Positions 1 through 8,157 of a stretch of 54,237 nt of DNA are shown one piece after another. The stretch is from contig USBB01000015.1 in assembly GCA_900552795.1 (NCBI GenBank), forward strand, positions 1-54,237. The letters run 5' to 3'. The notes beneath the pieces are model-generated. The model saw nothing but the letters and a program-made list of their open reading frames with translations. It did no database searches and was not told where the DNA came from. The first letter of the stretch is position 1. Every line of letters begins with the position of its first letter. The position numbers were made by a program, and so were the translations under genes. The stretch comes from an uncultured Eubacterium sp. GTDB lineage: Bacteria > Bacillota > Clostridia > Lachnospirales > Lachnospiraceae.

Positions 1-46
1 GACAAAACGTTTGTTGAATGGGATTAACCCATCAACACGTTTTGTC
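1..46. other. Hairpin at left edge of window
   Basis: The arms GACAAAACGT (1-10) and ACGTTTTGTC (37-46) are perfect inverted repeats, and the inner arms pair further (GTTGA with TCAAC, TGGG with CCCA). It could be a terminator or repeat belonging to sequence left of the window. No T-tract is visible inside the window, so its role is open. Confidence 0.45.
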
Positions 47-81
47 CTATAACCCCAAAATCAAATAATTAAGCACTTAAA

Positions 82-116
82 AAGCTCTATGCGAAACCAC
101 CGCATAGAGCTTTTTT
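82..116 (-). terminator. Bidirectional intrinsic terminator after the PL10-like gene
   Basis: A 12-bp perfect stem AAGCTCTATGCG / CGCATAGAGCTT with a 7-nt loop has T-runs on both strands. It lies 25 bp past the stop of the leftmost gene, so it should end the two-gene pectate-lyase transcript and may also serve a gene to the left. Confidence 0.85.
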
Positions 117-140
117 AATCTCATATTATAAGATTATCAA

Positions 141-2108
141 TTACTTAATTTCTTTCTTTTTGTTATATACATATAACACGCCGCAGCCTGCAATCACAAG
201 AACTGATACTGTGCCAAGTATAATAAAGCCTAACATGTTTGCGGTATCACCTGACTGTGGAGCATTGCCTGGTTCTTCTGTATCCCCTGTATTTCCGCCT
301 CCAGGTGTCTGAGTATCATCTTCTCCTCCATCAGGAGTTGTAGGTTTTTCAGGATCTGTAGGTATCTCTGGTTCTACAGGATCTGTAGGTATCTCTGGGA
401 AACCTGATGCCAGATATGACTTCCAAAGTGCATAATCCTCATTAATAAGATTAGTTGCCAATGTATTATCATAGAAGTCAATGCTTGTTCTTGTTGAATA
501 CAAAATCATGTCATTGTAATCATATGAAACATTGTCGCCTGTAGGATTTACGTGTACCATCTTCTGGTCAGCCTTTTTAGGGTCAACATCTGAATACAGC
601 GGACGATATGATTTTGATGCTGCATCATAAACATAATCTCTTGCCCATGTACCTGCACCTGCTACAACAAATATATCAAAACCGTTATTCATTGAAGTAT
701 CTTTAACTATCTGCTCTTCAATACCCGGTATCTTAACTGTTTCAAGCCATTTAACTGAAGCCTCTACAGCTGCTTTAATTGCATCTGAAGGATTATGTAT
801 ACTCATAAGATACTCTGTAACTGACTTTGTTGTAAACGCACTTACGGCTTCTCTTTCATAAGTACGTCCCATAGTAATTGTACCATCTGCTTTAACCTGT
901 GTAGACCATCCAGCTTTAACACCATCATTTGAAATCTGTGCAGCTGCAAGGAAATCATTTCCCTTATCAAAAGCAGCCTCTACAGCCTTTACATCAGCTG
1001 TTTTTCTTGCAAATACATAATTCTGATTATTTAATACTGCAATATCCTGCAATAATCTGAGTACTTCTGTTGTTACATTGTTACCGATTACAACATTTCC
1101 ATTAAATCCCTGTGCTGCTGTCGGAGACATCTGCCAGCCACCGTTTGCACTCTGGTTCTTTACAATATAGTCAAGACCTTTTAAGAATGCAGCCTGATAC
1201 TTTGTATCTTCAGGTTTCTTTTCAGTAATATATCTTGCAAGATATCTTAACTGAGCAACTGTAGAACCGTTTTCCAATGTCGAGCTGTCCTTAAGTGAAC
1301 CGAGATTTGCAACTATATCATCCTGTGCCATATCAATATTTGCAGGAAGAATCTGGAAACCTCCGTCCTCGTTTTGAAGAGCCACAATATTGTCTGCAAC
1401 GCTTCCCACAAGCTCATAAGTGTCATTCAATGCACCCTTAATAAACTCATCATATCTGTGTCCGTATGTTTTAACTGTTGTAGCATAATCAGGTGTGATA
1501 TCCGTATTAAAGATTGGTACTGCCGCATAAAAGCTCTGTGCATTACCGTCATAATAAATATCAGCTCCAAATGTATTAAACAGATATGCTACCGGAAGAT
1601 ATGTAAGCATGTAATCGCCTGTAAGGTATGTATTGAAATCACCAAATTTTTCTTTGACATTAACCCTTACAGGTACCTGCTCGTCCGTAAGTGCTCCTGA
1701 AACTGTCTTTCCGTCAATAGCAACATCCTTTGAACCAATTTTGAACTTTATTGTCTGACCGTTCATAACTATAGTTATATCATCTCCGGCCTCTGTATAT
1801 GAGATACCAAGCTGTGCAAGTGCCTCCTGTACAGGTGCCATAAGATTACCTGCAGCTGTCGTTGTCTTTACATCTCCGTATGCAAGTGCATTTACATTAT
1901 CATCAAGCCATACTCTCTGATAATTATCAACCAAAAAAACAGGGTCTGCTGTGTTAAACCATATTCTTCTGACTGTCATATTTGAAAAATCATATTCGCC
2001 TTTTGTGACTGTTGCTGCTTTAGCATTAACTGCGGTAAAAGGAACTGCGCCTATAACAAGAGAGGCTGCCATTATTCCTACTACAGCTTTTCTAACAAAT
2101 CTCTTCAT
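141..2108 (-). CDS. Wall-anchored PL10 pectate-lyase-like protein, probably inactive
   Basis: A 655-residue exported protein. It has a signal peptide (about 1-32), a copper-amine-oxidase-N-like domain (about 85-195) and a region aligning with the neighbouring PL10 lyase (about 225-510). A Pro/Thr-rich linker (571-617), a sortase-like motif NAPQSGD (615-621), a membrane helix (about 624-648) and a KKK tail follow, so it is probably fixed to the cell wall. It keeps DGG and GGWQ motifs but differs at sites conserved in the neighbour: the ND pair of ITYND becomes GN (342-343), and the Arg of FSGRD becomes Val508. It may therefore bind pectin without cleaving it, which is inference. The start has GGGAGG 9 bp upstream, and it lies 18 bp behind the lyase gene in one operon. 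Confidence 0.75.
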   Translation of the reverse strand: MKRFVRKAVVGIMAASLVIGAVPFTAVNAKAATVTKGEYDFSNMTVRRIWFNTADPVFLVDNYQRVWLDDNVNALAYGDVKTTTAAGNLMAPVQEALAQLGISYTEAGDDITIVMNGQTIKFKIGSKDVAIDGKTVSGALTDEQVPVRVNVKEKFGDFNTYLTGDYMLTYLPVAYLFNTFGADIYYDGNAQSFYAAVPIFNTDITPDYATTVKTYGHRYDEFIKGALNDTYELVGSVADNIVALQNEDGGFQILPANIDMAQDDIVANLGSLKDSSTLENGSTVAQLRYLARYITEKKPEDTKYQAAFLKGLDYIVKNQSANGGWQMSPTAAQGFNGNVVIGNNVTTEVLRLLQDIAVLNNQNYVFARKTADVKAVEAAFDKGNDFLAAAQISNDGVKAGWSTQVKADGTITMGRTYEREAVSAFTTKSVTEYLMSIHNPSDAIKAAVEASVKWLETVKIPGIEEQIVKDTSMNNGFDIFVVAGAGTWARDYVYDAASKSYRPLYSDVDPKKADQKMVHVNPTGDNVSYDYNDMILYSTRTSIDFYDNTLATNLINEDYALWKSYLASGFPEIPTDPVEPEIPTDPEKPTTPDGGEDDTQTPGGGNTGDTEEPGNAPQSGDTANMLGFIILGTVSVLVIAGCGVLYVYNKKKEIK

Positions 2109-2126
2109 CTTCTATTCCTCCCTATA

Positions 2127-3989
2127 TTAATTACCTACTGCTTTAGTCCACTTATCATAGATTCCCTTTGCTGTAGTTCCTGCATTTGTGTTAGTAAATG
2201 AATAGCCGCTTCTTCTCTCACCCATACCATAGTTAAGTGAAAGCTGTGCCACTCCGTCACGTCCTGAGAATATCGGATAATATTTGCCTTCTGTAAGTTT
2301 ATCCTTTACGTCAACACCGTAATATTCACCTGTTGTATCAAGGCCATAGAAACGACCCCATGTCATGCTTGTGCTTCCGTCTTTAAGTAAGAGTCTGTCT
2401 TTTCCAAGCTCCCTTGTTCTGTCTGAATAGTTATAAATCTTATAACCTGTAAATCCGATTGTCTGTACCCATTCCGTATAGCTTATTACTGCATTCTTAA
2501 CTTCTTGTGAAGGGTTTTTAATATTAGTAAGAACCTCAAGAATTGCATTACTCTCTGACGGAGATACTGATGGCAGCTCATATGCTCTTCCCAGTGTAGG
2601 AGTAGGTTTATCTGCCTTAGCATCATACTGCTGAGCCCATCCTGTAGTTACACCATCTATCTCAACCTGTGCATCAAGTGTAAACTTAAGACCATCATCC
2701 CATGCTTTCTGAAGCTTGTCTTCTGATATAGCAAATTCAGCAGTATATTTATTACCATCCTTTATAGCCTGTCTTGCCCAGTCTAAATCCTCGCAAAGAC
2801 TGCTGTCAAGCAAAGCAGAATCATTAGTAAGAGCATAAATCACATCAAGAACACTCGGCATAGCACCGTCATTGTATGTAATGTTTGCAAAATACCCTAC
2901 GCCATATGGATAATACTGAGGCCATCCTCCTGCGTCATTCTGTGCATCTATAAGATACTTAACAGCTTTCCAGAAACCTCTTTCAATATCGTCAAGCTCT
3001 TTTTCATAGCCCTTAAATAAATCCGGCTGTGCCTTTGTAACCTTAAGAAGTCTTGTAAGGAATTTGATATGTCCGTGTGTAGAACCATTATCAAATGTAG
3101 AATAAGCATGACAATATTTCTGCACAAATGTATCGCTGAGCAAATCATAATCAGTATTTGTCTTACCCCAGCCACCATCTTCATTCTGGTATACCGGATT
3201 AACAACAGTAGTTGCAGCTTTTATCATCTCTGCAATATTTGAAGCTCCCTTTTCTGCATCTGTTGCTCTCTTTAATAACTCTTCATAAGAGGCTGCTCCG
3301 CCCTTTTCTATCTTCTTTGTCGTATAATTAGATTTTGAATTAACATCTGGAAGCACTGCAGCATCAGAATAATAGAATGCAAAAGCCATCTCCATACGGT
3401 GCATTGCATCATTCCACATTACATTACCTCCGAGTGCTTCTGCCGTAAACTTAACAGGAAGATAACATGCATAGTACTGCTCACCTTTATCTGTCAACTG
3501 CCCCTCAACAGCCTTAAAGTAAGGAGCCACCTTACTGTTCATAGTAAGCTCCTTTGTTGTCTTACCATTGTTTAATGTAGCCTTTGTACTTCCTGCCTCC
3601 ATATTAAGCGTAAGTCCGTTAAAATTAATTTCAATTTTTCCGCTCTTTTGATCAGCATTTACTGTAGCAGTAATATCTGCAAATGAATGTGTAAGAGGAG
3701 CCATCATCCCTTCCGGATTACCCTCTCCCAAAACCATGTCTGCTTTTAAGTGCAGACCTTTCTCCAATTCTTCCGGAGCCCATTTGCCTCCGTTACGCTT
3801 TGTGTATCTGTTTGGTTCATACTCAGGAACACCTAAGAATGTAATAACCAAATCAGACACTTCAACTTCTTCATTTGCAGCATAAATTTGATTTACGGGC
3901 ATTATCTTGCTGCCAACTCCTGCAACCAATCCGGTCGCCATGACTGCACACAATCCAAGTGATGCAAGTCTTTTAGCACTTTTGTTCAT
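2127..3989 (-). CDS. Secreted pectate lyase, polysaccharide lyase family 10
   Basis: A 620-residue exported enzyme expected to cleave polygalacturonate by beta-elimination outside the cell. A signal peptide (about 1-38) is followed by a copper-amine-oxidase-N-like domain (about 105-205) and a PL10 catalytic region (about 230-600). Family hallmarks are visible: DGGWG (271-275), GGWPQYYP (354-361), ITYND (370-374), GRAYELPSVS (467-476), WGRFYGLD (544-551) and PIFSGRDG (572-579). No wall anchor is seen, so it is probably released. The start has AAAGGAG at good spacing. It is the first gene of a two-gene operon with the wall-anchored paralogue. PL10 membership rests on motifs; substrate detail is family knowledge. 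Confidence 0.85.
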   Translation of the reverse strand: MNKSAKRLASLGLCAVMATGLVAGVGSKIMPVNQIYAANEEVEVSDLVITFLGVPEYEPNRYTKRNGGKWAPEELEKGLHLKADMVLGEGNPEGMMAPLTHSFADITATVNADQKSGKIEINFNGLTLNMEAGSTKATLNNGKTTKELTMNSKVAPYFKAVEGQLTDKGEQYYACYLPVKFTAEALGGNVMWNDAMHRMEMAFAFYYSDAAVLPDVNSKSNYTTKKIEKGGAASYEELLKRATDAEKGASNIAEMIKAATTVVNPVYQNEDGGWGKTNTDYDLLSDTFVQKYCHAYSTFDNGSTHGHIKFLTRLLKVTKAQPDLFKGYEKELDDIERGFWKAVKYLIDAQNDAGGWPQYYPYGVGYFANITYNDGAMPSVLDVIYALTNDSALLDSSLCEDLDWARQAIKDGNKYTAEFAISEDKLQKAWDDGLKFTLDAQVEIDGVTTGWAQQYDAKADKPTPTLGRAYELPSVSPSESNAILEVLTNIKNPSQEVKNAVISYTEWVQTIGFTGYKIYNYSDRTRELGKDRLLLKDGSTSMTWGRFYGLDTTGEYYGVDVKDKLTEGKYYPIFSGRDGVAQLSLNYGMGERRSGYSFTNTNAGTTAKGIYDKWTKAVGN

Positions 3990-4193
3990 AAAATACTCCT
4001 TTCGCTATGATTTTTTATTATATATTGATAAATAGATATTATATTTTTAAAATTTTTTGTGCTACTTTTTTATTGTTATGTATTTATCTAAATACAGTTT
4101 TTTCACCTCTTTTATAAAACCATTTTACAAAACTGTTTATAAATTAAATTAGGGTGTCAAAACCTTTTGACACTGTAATCTTAATTATAATAT
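3990..4193 (-). promoter_or_regulatory. AT-rich promoter region of the pectate-lyase operon, with palindromes
   Basis: This 204-bp stretch is very AT-rich. It holds several TATAAT-like sites just upstream of the lyase gene, a palindrome TGTATTTA-tc-TAAATACA (4079-4096) that could be an operator, and a second palindrome GTGTCAAAA-cc-TTTTGACAC (4153-4172) related to a motif seen at other gene ends. No single -35/-10 pair stands out, and no coding sequence is seen. Confidence 0.45.
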
Positions 4194-4248
4194 AAAAAGA
4201 AGCCACAGCTTAACGAACACTAATTCGCCAAAACCACAGCCTCTTTTT
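4194..4248 (-). terminator. Probable terminator after the cohesin-like gene
   Basis: On the minus strand, AAAAAGAGGC pairs with GCTTCTTTTT (one G-U pair), with an inner TGGCGAA/TTCGTTA helix and a terminal T-run. It lies about 35 bp past the stop of the cohesin-like gene. Confidence 0.55.
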
Positions 4249-4281
4249 ATCCATTATATTAAATTACCAATAAACCTTTTC

Positions 4282-5994
4282 TTACTTGTCATCTACATCA
4301 AAAAGCTCAAGCTCATTATCGTCTTTTTCATCCAAAATATCAACATCAGGCTCATCGTCACTTTCAGCCAAAATATCGACATCCGACTCATCACCATTTT
4401 CCTCAAACAATTCAAGCTCTGATACTTCTTCTGTCTTTGCTTCATTTAATAAATCTGAATCATCAATATTTTCTGTCTCAGACTCATTGTAATACTCTTC
4501 GTCTAAATTAAACTCATCCTGTTCCTCATAATCATCTGCAAGAACATCACCATTATCATCATACGCGATATCTGTATCCGTATCATCAATTTGCACAGCT
4601 GCATTAAACGCTTTTTTATTCTTTCTTGCGCTTAACGCAAATACAATTGCCAATACAATTGATATTACAGCCACCACACCGACAACGGCAATTACTATAA
4701 TGTACTTTGTATTATCTACCGGCTTTACTGACGTCTCCTCATCAGTTTTAGCTAAATCGTCCTCAAATATATCAAAATAACGCATGACCGTCTTATCTGT
4801 AAAATCATAATAATACCAGTCAGATTTACCGTTTGAGTCGATACCGTAAAATACACATATATTACCGCTTTCATGCATCAAAACAGTAACATTTTTATCA
4901 TCTATAACAGTTTCTTTCTTCTGCCAGTTTAAAGGCGGTTCCATACCGTCAGTTATAGGAAGAATCACATATCTGAATCCCGGAAGTGATATTTCATTAT
5001 ATAATGTAAATGTTTTTGTCACCGTATCATAAATATAAAATCCTGATACTGCATTTGCAGCATCACTCTCAAGATAAACAATTGTAAGATTACTGTTCAC
5101 TCCGCGTCCTGCTGTTACTGAAACACTCTCTATGTCCGTTGTAGTCTGCTCAAACCCTTCAGGAAGCGGATGCTCTGACAAATCATTAACTACTTTGTAT
5201 TCTATTCCGTTTACAATTACCTTCTTATCCTCAGGTGCAGTTGTCTGCTCCTGTGTCTCCCCTGTAGAGACCTCACCTGCCCTTGTAACCTTAATCGTAT
5301 ACGTTTTCTTAGAACCATTTTCTGCCGTAACAGTGATTTTTACTGTATTAGCTCCTTTACTTAAAGATGTCCCTGAAACAGAAACCTTAGCCTTACTGTC
5401 CTTAGGCTTTGCACTTACAACAAGCTTTTCAACATCTTCAGCAACAGATGTAGTATATGATGTCACCCCCTCTGAAAATGCAGGAGAAAGAACTCCCGGA
5501 CTTATCGAAAGAGATGATAATCTGTTTTCTGATGAATATGTTACAGGAGCACTTACATTAACGCTTGCACCCGATGCACTTATTGAAACATGATCCTCGC
5601 TAATCGAGCTTATAGTTGAACTGTCTTTATTAAGTGAAATTGAAGACGAACCTACGCCGATAGTTTTAAATTTAACTTCAAACTCAGTAGCATCTGTAGA
5701 CAATATTCTAATAACACCATCCAGTTTCTTGCTGTAACCCGAAATAGGTTCCAGCACACTCTTATCATAACTGATATAAAGATCACACATAAATATTTCA
5801 GCATCGCCCGTAGCTTTTATTGTTACGGTAATTTCATCCCCTACAGTACAGCTGCTTTTACTGGCACTTATACTTACATTTGCACTGTCTGCATATGCGG
5901 CTACAGGAGCACTCCATATAAACAAAGCTGTTAGAAACACTACTGTAAGCATTAATGAACACGCTTTCTTTATTGTATTAACATGATTTTTCAT
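4282..5994 (-). CDS. Membrane-anchored cohesin-like / cadherin-like domain protein
   Basis: A 570-residue surface protein. It has a signal peptide (about 1-36), a cohesin-like beta-sandwich (about 38-148, with CDLYISYDKSVLEPI), a cadherin-like beta-sandwich (about 155-238) and an unassigned extracellular region (about 258-425). A single membrane helix (about 430-456) and a strongly acidic cytoplasmic tail of about 110 residues follow. The start is taken 12 bp inside the longest reading frame, because GGAG then lies 7 bp before the ATG. The gene follows the dockerin-bearing glucosaminidase by about 20 bp, so both are probably co-transcribed and may interact as cohesin and dockerin; that is inference. 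Cohesin assignment is by fold-like pattern and is less certain than the cadherin-like domain. Confidence 0.7.
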   Translation of the reverse strand: MKNHVNTIKKACSLMLTVVFLTALFIWSAPVAAYADSANVSISASKSSCTVGDEITVTIKATGDAEIFMCDLYISYDKSVLEPISGYSKKLDGVIRILSTDATEFEVKFKTIGVGSSSISLNKDSSTISSISEDHVSISASGASVNVSAPVTYSSENRLSSLSISPGVLSPAFSEGVTSYTTSVAEDVEKLVVSAKPKDSKAKVSVSGTSLSKGANTVKITVTAENGSKKTYTIKVTRAGEVSTGETQEQTTAPEDKKVIVNGIEYKVVNDLSEHPLPEGFEQTTTDIESVSVTAGRGVNSNLTIVYLESDAANAVSGFYIYDTVTKTFTLYNEISLPGFRYVILPITDGMEPPLNWQKKETVIDDKNVTVLMHESGNICVFYGIDSNGKSDWYYYDFTDKTVMRYFDIFEDDLAKTDEETSVKPVDNTKYIIVIAVVGVVAVISIVLAIVFALSARKNKKAFNAAVQIDDTDTDIAYDDNGDVLADDYEEQDEFNLDEEYYNESETENIDDSDLLNEAKTEEVSELELFEENGDESDVDILAESDDEPDVDILDEKDDNELELFDVDDK

Positions 5995-6014
5995 ACTAAT
6001 CTCCATTCCACCAA

Positions 6015-8120
6015 CTACTGTTGGATATATCTTATATCAAGTACGTGTCTTTTTATATATACCATATCAAGACTTGTTATACCGTCATTTCCACGGTTTG
6101 CATTGGCAGCCTCCTTATATGCTCCGCTCAGACCTCTTACGTCAAGCACATGTCTTTTTACATAAACCATATCAAGACTTGTTACTGCACCGTCACCGTT
6201 AACATCGCCATATATAACGATATCATATGATGCAAGTGTGCTTCCGTCAGGATTGTATATCACAAGCTCATCACCTGTCGCAACAGTTCCCGTATTCTGA
6301 GTTCCGTCTGATGAATAAATTCTGCCGTATGCACCGCCCGTAAATGTTATTGCCCCAAGAACTGATGAGGCACTGCTTCCTACACCTATCCTTGAAACAA
6401 AACCGTTTGAAGAATCAAACCTGTAATCAGCGCTGTATCCCGGATTCGTATCGTCACCACCATCTCCGCCGCCTGCGTCACCGCCACCGCCGCTTGTATT
6501 TTCTTTTCTTGTAACATTTAACACATATGTACGATAAGTTCCATTCGGTGCAGTAACCCTTACACTGATCTCATTATTGCCGACACTTAAGTTATGGTAT
6601 CCGTCTCCCGTGATACGTGCATTGCTGTCAGCAGGAACCGCAGTTACATTTATATCTGATACGCTGTAATCCACAATAAGGTCGTATCCTTGAGTATATC
6701 TGTCAAATGTAGGCGTAAGAGTAAATCCATCAACACTAAGCTCTGACAAAGTATTATTAGGACTTCCGTCACCTGTTGGTATCTCGCATACTGTGGAAGG
6801 CATATTTTCATATACCGGTATGGTAAATATAAATGCGGTATTTCTTTTAGTAATTTCACTGTACGCCGCTGCCGCCGTACTTGACTCAGACTTAGGTGCC
6901 AGAACATTTGTCATATACTGATGCCAGTAAGGTGAAATCAAATCAAACTTCTCGTAATACAGCGTATTCTGACCTCTGTTAATATAGTCCTCACCCATTT
7001 TTATGGCTCCGCCTACTATAGAAAGCATTCTGCTCTTCCACGGCCTTAAAGTTGCAGCATCAGTTTTCGAGGCATACTTTAATCCGTTCTGTACAGCACT
7101 CGTTGAACCCGATTTTACCGCTCCCCAGTTATAGTAATTGTAATATCCGTAATAACCGCTCTCTGTGCCGGATATACTCGCACCATGACCGTCTCTGCCC
7201 TGCTCCTGTATAATTCTTGTAGCAAGATGATACGGACTCACACCAGATATCTTACCGGCAAGAATAAGACCACTTGTATAGTTATATATGTTTCCCTGAT
7301 ATGTCAGATCATGGTTTGAACCGTCCATAAACGAACCGTCTATGACATTATTTACACCATCCTCATTATGCACGCTTGCCTCGTATGCAAGCTTTTCAAA
7401 CATAAATATATTCGTAGGATTAAAAAAATTGCGTGGGTCAAGAGCGTATTCTATAAGCTCACTTGATGCCTGCACCCAGCCGCCGCTGTCAAGTTCATAC
7501 CATTTACCTGTCTCCCAGTTATAACATCCGTCAGCTGTAGATTTCCATGAACTTTTTGCACTTCCATATATAAGACTTCGCCCGAGTACATTCTGGTTTT
7601 TTACTACCTCATCCCAGTCCTTGCCTGTATAATCTGCCACAAATACCCACTCAGGATACTGTGCATGAAGCTCCCTCAATCCATCCTTATACGATTCAGG
7701 AAAGCCCTGCTCATCAAGATATGCCTCAAAATCACCGTCCGGCTCGTAATTATTATCATTATATATTTCAACATATGTTGAACTTACATATCCTCTTCTG
7801 TATGTTCCGTCAAGGTAGAAGCCTACATCATACCAGAAATATGTATCACTTGTACTTACCTCACCATAAATATCAAGCTTAAAGCCTCCGTCCTGCATCG
7901 TTATCACTTCACAGCTCGTATTCGGCTCAGTTCTTATATTGACTTTCGTCCTTCCGGCTGCTATCTGGCCTGTAGCGATTATCTCACCTCCGGCCTTAAC
8001 TTCCTGCGGCTTTAAAAATGAAGCAGGAAGTATAATTAAAACCATGGCTGTTATCATAAGTATAAATGCAAACTTTATTCGCTTTTCTGTTATTCTGCAA
8101 TCATTAACAACTTTTCTCAT
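6015..8120 (-). CDS. Secreted glucosaminidase with SH3, cadherin-like and dockerin domains
   Basis: A 701-residue exported peptidoglycan hydrolase. It has an N-terminal membrane/signal segment (about 17-42), a bacterial SH3 domain (about 46-118) and a linker. An endo-beta-N-acetylglucosaminidase domain follows (about 225-400; ATRIIQEQG with likely catalytic Glu306), then a cadherin-like beta-sandwich (about 455-540), a Gly-rich linker and a C-terminal dockerin (about 637-697). The first dockerin calcium loop, DVNGDGAVTSLD, is complete. The second, around NRGNDGITSLD, is irregular. It probably cuts glycan strands of the wall and may dock on the cohesin-like protein encoded just downstream. The start has AGGTGG upstream. 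Confidence 0.85.
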   Translation of the reverse strand: MRKVVNDCRITEKRIKFAFILMITAMVLIILPASFLKPQEVKAGGEIIATGQIAAGRTKVNIRTEPNTSCEVITMQDGGFKLDIYGEVSTSDTYFWYDVGFYLDGTYRRGYVSSTYVEIYNDNNYEPDGDFEAYLDEQGFPESYKDGLRELHAQYPEWVFVADYTGKDWDEVVKNQNVLGRSLIYGSAKSSWKSTADGCYNWETGKWYELDSGGWVQASSELIEYALDPRNFFNPTNIFMFEKLAYEASVHNEDGVNNVIDGSFMDGSNHDLTYQGNIYNYTSGLILAGKISGVSPYHLATRIIQEQGRDGHGASISGTESGYYGYYNYYNWGAVKSGSTSAVQNGLKYASKTDAATLRPWKSRMLSIVGGAIKMGEDYINRGQNTLYYEKFDLISPYWHQYMTNVLAPKSESSTAAAAYSEITKRNTAFIFTIPVYENMPSTVCEIPTGDGSPNNTLSELSVDGFTLTPTFDRYTQGYDLIVDYSVSDINVTAVPADSNARITGDGYHNLSVGNNEISVRVTAPNGTYRTYVLNVTRKENTSGGGGDAGGGDGGDDTNPGYSADYRFDSSNGFVSRIGVGSSASSVLGAITFTGGAYGRIYSSDGTQNTGTVATGDELVIYNPDGSTLASYDIVIYGDVNGDGAVTSLDMVYVKRHVLDVRGLSGAYKEAANANRGNDGITSLDMVYIKRHVLDIRYIQQ

Positions 8121-8157
8121 TCATTATCCACCTGTCAATAACACATGTACATTACTA

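Noticed and set aside
5132..5593. 153-codon plus-strand frame inside the cohesin-like gene
   Set aside because: It is a mirror of the Ser/Thr-rich coding sequence on the other strand, with no ribosome site or recognisable domain.
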